Of a DNA stretch of 64,000 bases, positions 8,625-17,206 are shown piece by piece (within the stretch, counting starts at the first letter, position 1; each line of letters opens with the position of its first letter). The stretch lies in the NCBI RefSeq assembly GCF_004006665.1, contig NZ_QOCL01000004.1, positions 158,965-222,964 on the forward strand. Direction: 5' to 3'. The notes beneath the pieces are model-generated. The model saw nothing but the letters and a program-made list of their open reading frames with translations. It was not told where the DNA came from and made no database searches. The position numbers and the translations under genes were made by a program. The DNA comes from Halobacteriovorax sp. HLS (GTDB lineage Bacteria; Bdellovibrionota; Bacteriovoracia; Bacteriovoracales; Bacteriovoracaceae).

Positions 8625-8894
8625 ATGATGAATTCGATTAAACTTTGTTCACTTGTTATTTTATTATTCACACAAATGAGCAGTTTTGCTTCGAATGATA
8701 CGCCAACTCGTTTAAATCAGGTTAGAAATAGCTTATGGGTCTTTGGAGTTGATAACTCTGTAAGTGAAGCACCAGAAGTGGTTGAGCATTCTTTATTGGG
8801 TCTTGCCGATGAGGTAGAGCCTGAAACTGTAGAGCAATTTGAGCCAGAAGTTCCTGAAGAGCTGCAGATGGCCATTTTTAAGGTTGAGTCTTAA
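8625..8894 (+). CDS. Small acidic secreted protein
   Basis: Unrecognised protein of 89 residues with a clear signal peptide (hydrophobic core about 6-20, cleavage likely after SSFA). The mature part is short, has no Cys and is rich in Glu/Val (repeated VE, PE and EV dipeptides) toward the C-terminus, so it is probably unstructured or a partner-binding tail. The start is chosen at 8625 because AAGGGG lies 6 nt upstream; GTG at 8622 and ATG at 8628 are in frame. It is transcribed from a sigma54 promoter, which implies activator-dependent expression. Confidence 0.6.
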   Translation: MMNSIKLCSLVILLFTQMSSFASNDTPTRLNQVRNSLWVFGVDNSVSEAPEVVEHSLLGLADEVEPETVEQFEPEVPEELQMAIFKVES

Positions 8895-8896
8895 AC

Positions 8897-8926
8897 TTGA
8901 CTCCTTAAGACGTACGTAGTTATATA
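8897..8926 (+). promoter_or_regulatory. Sigma70-type promoter of the MarR gene
   Basis: TTGACT at 8897-8902 is followed 17 bp later by TTATAT (or 18 bp later by TATATA, 8921-8926). Predicted start near 8933, directly at the operator-like inverted repeat. Confidence 0.6.
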
Positions 8927-8934
8927 GTCTTATT

Positions 8935-8957
8935 AACATACTACTGATGTGTATGTT
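8935..8957 (+). promoter_or_regulatory. Operator-like inverted repeat before the MarR gene
   Basis: AACATAC (8935-8941) and GTATGTT (8951-8957) are perfect 7-bp arms with a 9-bp centre. The repeat covers the predicted transcription start and ends 11 bp before the MarR start codon. MarR dimers typically bind such palindromes to repress their own gene, so autoregulation is the simplest reading. Confidence 0.6.
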
Positions 8958-8968
8958 GTAGGATGACA

Positions 8969-9454
8969 ATGAAAAGAGTTTCTAATATTGGTGGTCTATT
9001 AAAAAGACTTTACCGTATGTACAATTCACAATTATTACAGGTGCTGGAATCAAAAGGGTTCACAGACTTGCGTCCTAGCTTTCTAGAAGTATTACTCTAT
9101 ATTTGCGAAAATGAAGGTCCATCTATCAAAGATATTGGATCAGGTTGTGGTCTAAAAAAGCAGACTATGACAAGTCATCTTAATGAGCTTGAAAAAAGAG
9201 GATATATATTTAGACAAGTAAACTCATCTGATAAGAGAGAGCAAAAAATCTACCTTACAGAATATGGCGAGAAGTTTAAATTAAACCTTTTTGAATGCCT
9301 TACTAATATCGAAAATGAGTATTCTATTTTAGTAGGTGAAGTTGAAATGGATAGAATCGAGCACGTTCTAGAAAACTATCATACGAGGCTTACTACAAAT
9401 CAAATCCAGAGAAAAGCTTCTCAGGCATTTCAAAACTTAACTCTAGATTTCTAG
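8969..9454 (+). CDS. MarR-family transcriptional regulator
   Basis: Winged-helix DNA-binding dimer of 161 residues. The core motifs are typical: GPSIKDIGSGCGLKKQTMTS (helix-turn-helix), HLNELEKRGYIFR, and the wing with DKREQKIYLTEYGE. The ligand is unknown. Start at 8969 is preferred because AGGA lies 5-6 nt upstream, whereas the earlier in-frame ATG at 8963 abuts AGG. It has its own promoter and palindromic operator. Its stop codon is followed immediately by the convergent rhodanese-like gene. Confidence 0.85.
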   Translation: MKRVSNIGGLLKRLYRMYNSQLLQVLESKGFTDLRPSFLEVLLYICENEGPSIKDIGSGCGLKKQTMTSHLNELEKRGYIFRQVNSSDKREQKIYLTEYGEKFKLNLFECLTNIENEYSILVGEVEMDRIEHVLENYHTRLTTNQIQRKASQAFQNLTLDF

Positions 9455-9961
9455 TTAGGCCCTCTTTACAGAGTTTTGATTTTCAAGATTTGGCCAAAAT
9501 CTATATCCACCAGAGACATTATTTAAATTGAAAAAACCTTTCTTAATTAACATTTCACAGGCCTGAATTGATCTTAAGCCTTGTTCAGAAAAAATAAGAA
9601 TAGGTGTAGTCTTACTTTGCAGCTCCGCATATCTCGTATTTAAATCTTCTAGGGAAATCTTTATACATCCATCAAGCTTTATAGGAGCTTGATAACTTTC
9701 ATTAGAAACATCTAGTATAATATAGTCGAGGTCTGGATTATTATAAATCTCTAGGGCCTTTTGTGGACTAAGGTCATTATAAGGCCTACCCATTAGAATA
9801 TTTGAATCATCAATATACTCACCGTTCTTTACTCTGATTAAGTGATTACGTTGCAAAGAAAGTGAAAACTCTAACTTCTCATCTATTCTTGAAATGTTTT
9901 TCTCGATATTGCTAAGTCTATTATTCATAAACTCAAGCATTTGAAATAATTTTAAATCCAT
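9455..9961 (-). CDS. Rhodanese-like domain protein lacking the catalytic Cys
   Basis: 168 residues: an N-terminal coiled-coil segment (about 5-45, MLEFMNNRLSNIEKNISRI) followed by a rhodanese homology domain (LSPQKALEIYNN, DYIILDVSNE, CIKISLEDLNTRYAEL, PILIFSEQGLRS). In active rhodaneses the loop before GxRS begins with the sulfur-carrying Cys; here it reads SEQGLRS, so the Cys position is Ser and sulfurtransferase activity is unlikely. A binding or regulatory role is probable. The start at 9961 is chosen because AGAGGT lies 4 nt before it; the open frame extends 11 codons further. Confidence 0.75.
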   Translation of the reverse strand: MDLKLFQMLEFMNNRLSNIEKNISRIDEKLEFSLSLQRNHLIRVKNGEYIDDSNILMGRPYNDLSPQKALEIYNNPDLDYIILDVSNESYQAPIKLDGCIKISLEDLNTRYAELQSKTTPILIFSEQGLRSIQACEMLIKKGFFNLNNVSGGYRFWPNLENQNSVKRA

Positions 9962-10040
9962 AGATACCTCTAAGAGAATTATATAAAAATACAAAACTCT
10001 GGGGAATCGGGCAAAGAAGTACTTGAGTAAAAAGCTCTAT

Positions 10041-10946
10041 CTAAAAGACAGGATAGAAGTTTCCAAAGTTAATATGACCTGTAATAACAGTAGTAAGGTA
10101 GCAAGAAGTAAAGAAAATTGACCCTTCGAATACTCCATAGCCAATTTCCGCATTTCCTTCTTCAGATAATTGCTCTTTCATATGTGTTGCAAAATCATCT
10201 TGAAGTTTAAAGATAAAAATCAAACCACTTCTGAAAATAGGAATAATTATTAAAGAAAGAAGAATCTTTAAGATTACTTGGATAGAATACCATTTAATAT
10301 TTGAGAGTTCGTGGTTAAAAGACGAAGTAATTATAAATGTCCAGCCCCAAATAAACCCTAAGTAAGAAAGACCTACGGCTAGATTCTTTTGAACAAGTAG
10401 TCTGTTAAATGAAAGTTTAGAAATTAATGAATAGGTCTTTGTTGAAAAACCAATTAGAACCATTGCTAATAACCACAAAAATAGCAGAACAATAATAGAA
10501 GACTTTGAAACTGAAGTGACACTTTTAATGATAAAAGCTACAGCTGTCGAATTCGCAAACGATATAAGAGCATAAGACATGTTCTTTCTTTTTATGATCT
10601 CATCATGATACTCAAAATTATAAAGAACAATGCTTTCTATAATATAGACTGAAATTAGGTATATAAAACTGACCAGTATCGCATGAATAAAAAAGTCGAT
10701 AAGAACTAAGTAGAATTTGTCAGACATTGTAAAATAGAATTCTGAAAAAATGATCCCAATACCAATTAATCTTGAAAAAAGGTGAATTGTGTCTGAAGAA
10801 TTTTTAGATGGAAAAAAACGTTTAAATATTTGAGTTCGAGAAGACGGATATAAGAAGCCGTGAGCATATTTATAAACAAAGAGTATCCCACAAAGAAATA
10901 AAGTAAATACCATTCTTAAAATTAATTTATCAAATAATTCATTCAT
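10041..10946 (-). CDS. Multi-pass membrane protein, DUF350-like
   Basis: 301 residues with about eight hydrophobic segments. The C-terminal half has NLAVGLSYLGFIWGWTFI and EIGYGVFEGSIFFTSCYL, an arrangement resembling the repeated DUF350 (UPF0719) membrane unit; a similar polar-in-membrane segment (SYALISFANSTAVAFII) appears earlier, suggesting an internal duplication. Family function is unknown. It lies 13 bp downstream of the 226-residue anchored protein on the same strand, and the two probably act together. DUF350 assignment is by eye. Confidence 0.55.
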   Translation of the reverse strand: MNELFDKLILRMVFTLFLCGILFVYKYAHGFLYPSSRTQIFKRFFPSKNSSDTIHLFSRLIGIGIIFSEFYFTMSDKFYLVLIDFFIHAILVSFIYLISVYIIESIVLYNFEYHDEIIKRKNMSYALISFANSTAVAFIIKSVTSVSKSSIIVLLFLWLLAMVLIGFSTKTYSLISKLSFNRLLVQKNLAVGLSYLGFIWGWTFIITSSFNHELSNIKWYSIQVILKILLSLIIIPIFRSGLIFIFKLQDDFATHMKEQLSEEGNAEIGYGVFEGSIFFTSCYLTTVITGHINFGNFYPVF

Positions 10947-10959
10947 ACTTGTTTACTCG

Positions 10960-11640
10960 TTATTTATTAGACCATTTCGGTATGTATAAAAATTCATTCC
11001 ATCTTTTTAGTAGATCCGATTGAATGACTTCTTTTCGTTGTTCTTCTTTCTTCTTTAAGCGCTCTTGTGTGAGATACCCATCGGTTCCAAATTCTTTATT
11101 TTCACCGTAGTAAGACTTGTCATGACCTAAGAATGTTTGGGCAGTTTCATAAAATTTCTCGGTGGCCGTAAAATCCTTCCAATTGAAGTAGTTTGGAAAA
11201 TGTCTATAGGCCCTATGGAAGAACCATATTCTTTCTCCGGAATTTTGAATCTCCCAGTGACCATATGAAGGATCTCCTATATAGAGTATTCCCGGCGGCA
11301 TTGGAATAACACTTTCGGTATTTTGTCTTTCACCTCTTCGAAATATAGACATACCTAAGTTCCCAAGATTCTTTGACCAAAAGGCATATGAGGTTCTAAC
11401 AATTATTGTTTCAGGGTGCTTAAATCCATGAACAACCTTATATTTTTGAAAGTAGGTTTTTATGAGAAAGCCCGTTTGAAAACTTTCTAAAAGAATAATA
11501 GATAGGGGAGAACCGTAGAAGAAACTAGAGAAAACTCTTTCATTCGGGATATACGGTGCCTTCTTTTCAGAAGGAGAAAAGCTCTTTGAGAGTCCCAGAT
11601 ATATGAGAATTAGTAATATATAAACTGAAATCTTATTCAT
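10960..11640 (-). CDS. Membrane-anchored periplasmic protein, unknown
   Basis: 226 residues beginning with one hydrophobic segment (about 5-20) without a clear cleavage site, so probably an N-terminal anchor. The rest is soluble and rich in aromatic residues (WEIQNSGERIWFFHRAYRHF, HFPNYFNWKDF), ending in a charged Lys/Glu helix. I recognise no family. Its position immediately before the DUF350-like membrane gene suggests a two-gene unit. Confidence 0.55.
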   Translation of the reverse strand: MNKISVYILLILIYLGLSKSFSPSEKKAPYIPNERVFSSFFYGSPLSIILLESFQTGFLIKTYFQKYKVVHGFKHPETIIVRTSYAFWSKNLGNLGMSIFRRGERQNTESVIPMPPGILYIGDPSYGHWEIQNSGERIWFFHRAYRHFPNYFNWKDFTATEKFYETAQTFLGHDKSYYGENKEFGTDGYLTQERLKKKEEQRKEVIQSDLLKRWNEFLYIPKWSNK

Positions 11641-11696
11641 TCTTTTCTAGCTTGAGGTTTAAATCATTATCCCTCAAGCATTTTAAAGATACAAGC

Positions 11697-13001
11697 TTAC
11701 TGTTTGGTAAGCTCGTGAATTTTTGTCATTTGTGACTCAGTTAGTAAACTTGTGTCACAATGGAGTCTATTTATGGAATGAGCATTTGAGAATTTAGTAA
11801 ATAAGTCCGTAGCTTTATTAATATTAAAGTACTCCTTGCCTTCATTACCAAATGTTTTTCTTACAACTTTCATTGAGTACTTATTATGACCATCTTCCGC
11901 ACTGTAGTACTTAGATAATCTTCCCTTTGAAGAGCAGCGAATATACTCAATTCCTTCATTTTCAAGGTAGTTTTGAACAATTTCTAGCTGCTTTACTTGA
12001 GAATTATTAAAAGATTCAAATATTTTTTGCGGTATTTTATTTTTTACAATTGATTGAGCGTAAGGGTTATTACTCTTTCTCATAATTTTCATTAAGTGAT
12101 GGTCATCGTGCTCAATATATTCTTCGATATCCGCAGGAATAGTGTATTCCCCTTTTGATGTTTCGAAGTATTTAAATAGGAGCTGCTCAAGACAAACCGC
12201 TCTATAATGGAAGTAAACCATTACGAACATATGATATCTACTTAGTAAAAAGTCATCAAAAGTAACAACTGCTCTTTCTGAAATCCCTAGGTAGGCTTTC
12301 TTATCAATGATAGCTGGCTCTAGGTTATCGAGTAGCCAGTCAAGGTCATAAGAACCATAACTAACACCACAGAAGTAGCTATCTCTTAGTAAGTAATCCA
12401 TTCTGTCACAATCAAGCTCACTTGAGACTAATTGGTGGAGGAGGATAAAGTAATCAATTCCATCAATAGTGAAATAGCTGGCTTCGTCAGTATCACCACG
12501 AATTAAATCTGCGATGAACTTCCTTTCAACTCCAAAAGACTTTTCAACATCTGCAAATGATTCTGCAAAGGAACTATCCGCGATGGCCTTAATTGTGTAA
12601 TCTTCGTGAGTGGCCTGTCTATTTGAGCTCTTATCTTTTTCACTGAGAAAACGAGGAGGTATTTTTAATTCATTTAAGCTAGGCATCACCGACTCTGTGG
12701 AGTGAGAAAGAGGAGCGTGTCCAATATCATGTAGAAGGCAAGCGAGCTTAAAAGTTTCTTTTATTCTAAGAATATCTTTAGTGTAAGAGCGTCCTTTAAA
12801 TAATTTATCAAAGGCCTTGTCTCCAATATTCATAACTCCAATTGAATGGATGAACCTGGTGTGAGTGGCCCCAGGGAATACATATTCTGAAAAACCAAGT
12901 TGTTTAATATTTCTTAGTCGTTGGAAGAATTCATGCTGAATTATTGCAATTTCTTCATCTAAAATATGTATTGAACCGTGTACAGGATCTCTAACTTCCA
13001 T
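11697..13001 (-). CDS. HD-domain phosphohydrolase (dGTPase/SAMHD1-like)
   Basis: Metal-dependent phosphohydrolase of 434 residues. The HD motif is complete: HTRFIHSIGVMNIGDKAF (first His), then LACLLHDIGHAPLSHSTE (His-Asp), and a downstream Asp in QLVSSELDCDRMDYLLRDS. This spacing and the phrase RMDYLLRDS are typical of the dGTPase-related HD family that includes SAMHD1 and bacterial YdhJ-like proteins. Probable role is cytoplasmic dNTP hydrolysis, but the substrate is not shown by sequence. It follows the glutaredoxin-like gene by 11 bp. Confidence 0.8.
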   Translation of the reverse strand: MEVRDPVHGSIHILDEEIAIIQHEFFQRLRNIKQLGFSEYVFPGATHTRFIHSIGVMNIGDKAFDKLFKGRSYTKDILRIKETFKLACLLHDIGHAPLSHSTESVMPSLNELKIPPRFLSEKDKSSNRQATHEDYTIKAIADSSFAESFADVEKSFGVERKFIADLIRGDTDEASYFTIDGIDYFILLHQLVSSELDCDRMDYLLRDSYFCGVSYGSYDLDWLLDNLEPAIIDKKAYLGISERAVVTFDDFLLSRYHMFVMVYFHYRAVCLEQLLFKYFETSKGEYTIPADIEEYIEHDDHHLMKIMRKSNNPYAQSIVKNKIPQKIFESFNNSQVKQLEIVQNYLENEGIEYIRCSSKGRLSKYYSAEDGHNKYSMKVVRKTFGNEGKEYFNINKATDLFTKFSNAHSINRLHCDTSLLTESQMTKIHELTKQ

Positions 13002-13012
13002 AACTACCCTTA

Positions 13013-13267
13013 CTAATTTTTTTCTAGTTTTTCTTGATTATCTTCTAGCCACTGCATTATATCTGAAGATTCAAACATAGCTTTATTGTCAATGTATAAG
13101 CATGGAACTGTTCTTCTACCTGTGTCTTGAACTAATCTCTCATAGCACTTTTGATCTTCTTGAATATTACAAAGGTCAACTTTTACATTCAACTTATTAA
13201 TTGTGCCAAGAACATACTGACAAAATGGACAGGCATCATAATAAAATAATTCTAACTTTTGATACAT
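13013..13267 (-). CDS. Glutaredoxin-like protein (CPFC)
   Basis: 84-residue thioredoxin-fold protein. The redox motif is YDACPFCQYV at residues 10-19, the cis-Pro loop is RRTVPCLYID, and the C-terminal helix is SSDIMQWLEDN, as in glutaredoxins and GST N-terminal domains. AAAGGT precedes the ATG. Only about 16 bp separate it from the terminator hairpin of the upstream histone-like gene, leaving little room for an independent promoter, so it may depend on readthrough. Confidence 0.8.
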   Translation of the reverse strand: MYQKLELFYYDACPFCQYVLGTINKLNVKVDLCNIQEDQKCYERLVQDTGRRTVPCLYIDNKAMFESSDIMQWLEDNQEKLEKN

Positions 13268-13283
13268 TTTATACCTTTAAAAT

Positions 13284-13306
13284 AAAAAAAGCCCCGATCT
13301 CGGGGC
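13284..13306 (-). terminator. Rho-independent terminator of the histone-like gene
   Basis: On the minus strand GCCCCGAGATCGGGGC (13291-13306) is followed by seven T residues (13284-13290). GC-rich stem plus U-tract, about 20 bp after the histone-like stop. Confidence 0.85.
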
Positions 13307-13326
13307 CATTGTTAAGATTTTTATTT

Positions 13327-14295
13327 CTATTCTTCTTCGTCTTTATCAAGGCCTTTGGCGTAGAGAACATCTTCATCAAGAATTTCCTCTTCTTCGTCTT
13401 CAGGTTTGTCAAAAGCGTCGTTATAACCCCAACCGTAACCAAATGCACCTGTTTCATCGTCTTTCTCATCGTCTGGATTATATTCGTCCAGTGAGTTTGA
13501 ATCATTAGTTGTTTTAACTTCTTTTTCTGACTCAAGATCAATATCAGGAGTGTCGCTTACGACAACAACTTGATCAGCTTTCTTTTCTTCTTCAATTTCC
13601 TTAACAAAAGTTTCTTCAGATTCTTTTAAGTCTTCGTTAAGTTCTAATTGGTGCTCTCTTTTATATTTTTCGATGGCCTCTTCTTTAGTCATCTTCTTTG
13701 GAGAGTTATCTACAGGCGCTTTTTTAGCTACTTTCTTTGTCGCTTTCTTTGCTGCTTTTTTAGCTACTTTCTTTGTCGCCTTCTTCGCTGCTTTTTTAGC
13801 TACTTTCTTTGTCGCTTTCTTTGCTGCTTTTTTAGCTACTTTCTTTGTCGCCTTCTTCGCTGCTTTTTTAGCTACTTTCTTCGTCGCTTTCTTTGCTGCT
13901 TTTTTAGTTACTTTCTTTGTCGCTTTCTTCGCTGCTTTTTTAGCTACTTTCTTTGTCGCTTTCTTCGCTGCTTTTTTAGCTACTTTCTTCGTCGCTTTCT
14001 TCGCTGCTTTTTTAGCTACTTTCTTTGTCGCTTTCTTTGTCGCTTTCTTTGCTGCTTTTTTAGCTACTTTCTTTGTCGCTTTCTTTGCTGCTTTTTTAGC
14101 TACTTTCTTTGTCGCTTTTTTTGCTGCTTTTTTAGCTACTTTCTTCGCTGCTTTTTTAGCTACTTTCTTTGTCGCTTTCTTTGCTACTTTCTTAGTTGTT
14201 TTCTTCGCTGCTTTTTTTGCAACAGTCTTCTTAGTAGCTTTAGTTGCCTTTTTAGCAACTTTCTTTTTAGTTGCTTTAGCTTTCTTTTTTACCAC
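13327..14295 (-). CDS. Histone H1/HC-like lysine-alanine repeat protein with acidic tail
   Basis: 322 residues in two oppositely charged parts. Residues 1 to about 195 are almost only K, A, T and V in a 12-residue period (AAKKATKKVAKK), like the tails of eukaryotic H1 and bacterial HC2-type DNA-compacting proteins. Residues about 196-322 are Glu/Asp rich and end in EDEEE-type runs. The basic half should bind and condense DNA; the acidic tail may modulate this. Start is GTG at 14295 with AAGGA 7 nt upstream. Copy number of the repeat may vary by slippage. It has its own promoter and terminator. Confidence 0.75.
   Translation of the reverse strand: MVKKKAKATKKKVAKKATKATKKTVAKKAAKKTTKKVAKKATKKVAKKAAKKVAKKAAKKATKKVAKKAAKKATKKVAKKAAKKATKKATKKVAKKAAKKATKKVAKKAAKKATKKVAKKAAKKATKKVTKKAAKKATKKVAKKAAKKATKKVAKKAAKKATKKVAKKAAKKATKKVAKKAAKKATKKVAKKAPVDNSPKKMTKEEAIEKYKREHQLELNEDLKESEETFVKEIEEEKKADQVVVVSDTPDIDLESEKEVKTTNDSNSLDEYNPDDEKDDETGAFGYGWGYNDAFDKPEDEEEEILDEDVLYAKGLDKDEEE
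13730..14290 (-). repeat. 36-bp coding tandem repeat (AAKKATKKVAKK)
   Basis: About a dozen near-identical 36-bp units encode the basic half of the histone-like protein. Unit differences are mostly synonymous (TTC/TTT, GCC/GCT on the plus strand). One unit carries an extra ATKK and one reads VTKK. Confidence 0.85.
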
Positions 14296-14333
14296 GGGAA
14301 GGTCCTTGTTATATCTTTAATTATTTTCTAGTG

Positions 14334-14363
14334 AGTATATAAAATAAAGCACACTTTTTTCAA
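14334..14363 (-). promoter_or_regulatory. Sigma70 promoter of the histone-like gene
   Basis: Minus strand TTGAAA (14358-14363), an 18-bp spacer and TATACT (14334-14339), about 39 bp before the GTG start. Confidence 0.6.
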
Positions 14364-14369
14364 GTAATT

Positions 14370-17027
14370 TTAATGAGTAAGTGTGCCAAAATCACTTAAT
14401 TGACCACTTTCTAGCTCATTTACCACGTTCCAGCTAGCAATATCATCAGAATGATTTAAAACTTGGCCTTTTGACTTCTCTGAATAAATGGCCTTTTCTA
14501 AATATGTTCCAGGTCCAGAGCCTGAAATTGAGCTCGCAGGTATGAATTTAGTTGAGTAATAATTTCTCTTAGCACTATAAACACTGGAGTAAACGTCAAA
14601 AGGGTGAGTTAGATCTCCATCGTCGTTAGAGCCTTGTCTAGGTCCAGGTGAGTAAGCTGAAAGCATATCTTTGTTAGAGAGTGGAGCTATATAGCTTGAG
14701 CTATTTGATGGTTTAACATAGCTGGAAGTATAGAAATAACGGTATGTGTTACCACCTAAGGCGGTCTCAGAACTTATGTAATCTCTAATCATCTCAGGAA
14801 GAGGTTTAATTCCACATTCAGTAGCACCACCTTTAAAGAATTGGTTAAATCTAGTGGCCATACTTAGGTTGTCACAGTCCGTGAAGTTTGAAAGTCCAGC
14901 GTCAAGGGCGTAGATTGAGTTTGCCGCATTTCTGTAGCTATCCGTTCCAGTACTTGGAGTTGCTGCTATATCTTCAGCAACACTTTTGAGCGCATCTAGA
15001 TACTTTTCAACAGCCTGATCACTTGAGGTTAAGTAGTTTTGAATAACACTAATGATACTATCTGGAGTAGGGTAGAGTGTATCTGTTCCCCAAAGTGGAG
15101 CAAAGAGTTGGTAGAAATTATTTCCAGTAATTGGACTTGAAGGTGTTTTGATTACAACTGCCGGAAATGCAGAAAGATTTTCAGGGTTATCGGTTGGGCT
15201 ATTTTCCATTGTCGGAATCATATAATTTAGAGCTTCATATCTTGTTGGTCTTCTAGCACTTTCTATGGCGATCTCAATTTGATCCGCGGTAATTAGACTT
15301 GGATCAGTAATTTGTAGGTGAGAGGCTAGCTTTGTAAATTGTTTAGCATCAAAAAGACCTAGTTCTTCAGGATTCGTTACCAATGAGGTTGCTGATTCAG
15401 TTATGGCCTGCATTGCACCTTCAGGGCTACTAGTGTGTTGAGATAAATCAGAGTAGTTATCAAAGTCATATAACAAATTTGGAACAGCAAATTTAACATC
15501 AATACCTGAAGACGGTGAGCCTCCGATAACTGAAGTTGCCGTGTCTACCCAAAAGTCCTGAGTATTTGGAATTGGTCTACCGGCCTTAAATGGTCCGCCA
15601 GGCATAAGAAGACCAGAAACATAAGGAAGACTTCTATTTTGACTTGCTTCATTTCTTGGAGTTAAATAAGTTGCTTCAGAATCAAGACCAAAGAGCATTG
15701 GTCCAATTCTTCCTCCAAATGGTTTGGCAGAAGCATAGGCCTGTAATGTTACACCTTTATTTTCTGAAAATGGGTAGAAGAGTCCAATGAAGTCTGCTTC
15801 ACCTTTTACTGCGTAGTAAGTAAGGACCTTTGGATTTTTCACATAGCCAAACATATAGCCAGGCACTGGAAGGCCTGTTTTAGTTGCTCCACAAGCACCT
15901 TCAACAGGAGTATTACCAACAATACTCTTAATTGCTTCACCACTATTGTTAGTAACAAGTGTAGTATAAAAAGTTACAAGATTGAGAGGGTAGGCTATCA
16001 AGTCGATATATCTTTTTTGTGATGGAACATATGAACTTGAACCTAAGTTTACCACAGGGTTAGGAGGCATAAGAGTAGTACTTAGAGAGTTTGCACTAGC
16101 ATTAAAAACTTTCGGTTTTAGCTCAGTTAGTTTAAATGAGCTCGCAAATTCATCTCTAATTTGTCCGGACTTATTTGCACCACCAGATAAATTTCTAAAT
16201 GCTGAACGAAATGCCTTAATCGGTCTTTCATTATACGGATTTCCAAAAGGTCCTCCAGCATTATCTCCAGCTAGTTGGCCATAACTTGTACAACCACTTG
16301 CTCCGTAACAAATAGGTTCATCTACAGGAGGTCTATTTACTATGGCCTCAAGATTTCTCATTCGAAGTCCAAGCTCAATTGCTTGAATCCATGCTCCTGT
16401 TCTATGTCCAGCAGCACTTGGAGTATCAGTAAAAAAATCTTTCTTAATCCCATAGGCCCAAATCATGGCACTACCAAAGTTACGTATAGATTTTTTAGAA
16501 CAGTTGGATGCTTTTATCTCTGTTATAACGTTCTCAAAACTTTGGTGTTGTTCATCAATACCAAGAAGACCAGGGGCTTCAAATCTAGGTAGACCTGGGG
16601 TAGAGAATAGTTTGCAAATATCTTTAGAACCACCAAATGACATACAAGTTGATGGAAGGTTATAAGGGTCAAACTCATTAGAGCCTGGGAAGGGAACCAG
16701 TCTGAAGTTTGTATTGCTTTGAGAAGCTGTTACTGCTGGATCTAGCTGAGAACCAAGTCCAAGTTGACCGATAACGTAGTATTTGAACATCCACTCTTTA
16801 TAGGTATTTCTCATTTCCCAATTAAGGTAGGCGATATTAGTCATCTGGCGTGCTTGAACAGCAGCACCAGACCATGCGGCAGCATCAACTGCATTTTGCA
16901 GGTTAATTTTGGCCTTAACGAATAAGCCTACATTGATGATAAAGCCCATCATAGTGATAACAATCACCATGATAATGCCTAGGAAAATACTGAGCTGACC
17001 TCTTTGGTCTTTATAAACTTTTTTCAT
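14370..17027 (-). CDS. TadE/TadG-like pseudopilin-type protein, very long
   Basis: 885 residues. The N-terminus has the hallmark of TadE/TadG-type pseudopilins: a short positive leader, RGQLSIFLGIIMVIVI, one hydrophobic helix, then INLQNAVDAAAWSGAAVQAR. The remaining 800 or so residues are extracytoplasmic and rich in Ser, Asn, Pro and Gly, with several Cys, and match nothing I recognise. TadG proteins are usually 350-600 residues, so this one is long. No other tad genes are adjacent. It may be a minor pilin or a surface protein using a pseudopilin anchor. Confidence 0.65.
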   Translation of the reverse strand: MKKVYKDQRGQLSIFLGIIMVIVITMMGFIINVGLFVKAKINLQNAVDAAAWSGAAVQARQMTNIAYLNWEMRNTYKEWMFKYYVIGQLGLGSQLDPAVTASQSNTNFRLVPFPGSNEFDPYNLPSTCMSFGGSKDICKLFSTPGLPRFEAPGLLGIDEQHQSFENVITEIKASNCSKKSIRNFGSAMIWAYGIKKDFFTDTPSAAGHRTGAWIQAIELGLRMRNLEAIVNRPPVDEPICYGASGCTSYGQLAGDNAGGPFGNPYNERPIKAFRSAFRNLSGGANKSGQIRDEFASSFKLTELKPKVFNASANSLSTTLMPPNPVVNLGSSSYVPSQKRYIDLIAYPLNLVTFYTTLVTNNSGEAIKSIVGNTPVEGACGATKTGLPVPGYMFGYVKNPKVLTYYAVKGEADFIGLFYPFSENKGVTLQAYASAKPFGGRIGPMLFGLDSEATYLTPRNEASQNRSLPYVSGLLMPGGPFKAGRPIPNTQDFWVDTATSVIGGSPSSGIDVKFAVPNLLYDFDNYSDLSQHTSSPEGAMQAITESATSLVTNPEELGLFDAKQFTKLASHLQITDPSLITADQIEIAIESARRPTRYEALNYMIPTMENSPTDNPENLSAFPAVVIKTPSSPITGNNFYQLFAPLWGTDTLYPTPDSIISVIQNYLTSSDQAVEKYLDALKSVAEDIAATPSTGTDSYRNAANSIYALDAGLSNFTDCDNLSMATRFNQFFKGGATECGIKPLPEMIRDYISSETALGGNTYRYFYTSSYVKPSNSSSYIAPLSNKDMLSAYSPGPRQGSNDDGDLTHPFDVYSSVYSAKRNYYSTKFIPASSISGSGPGTYLEKAIYSEKSKGQVLNHSDDIASWNVVNELESGQLSDFGTLTH

Positions 17028-17206
17028 CTTTAGATATTCTAAAACAATAAAGATCGATAAAAAAGCTAAGCTTTTAAATATATGAAGAAATATTTGCCGG
17101 ACTCAACTCGATCCCAGGGCCAAGCAAGTTGACACCTTTGAACGTAAATCTAGAGGTTTGGGCAATGCGAAACTTGGAATGATTCTTGATAATAACTATC
17201 TAACTG

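Noticed and set aside
13648..14331. Long plus-strand open frames opposite the histone-like gene
   Set aside because: They are mirror translations of the 36-bp repeat (Phe/Cys/Leu or Ala/Phe runs) with no ribosome site; the minus-strand gene has promoter, ribosome site and terminator.
17083..17203. Minus-strand open stretch upstream of the TadG-like gene
   Set aside because: About 38 codons without a start codon or ribosome site; no recognisable protein.
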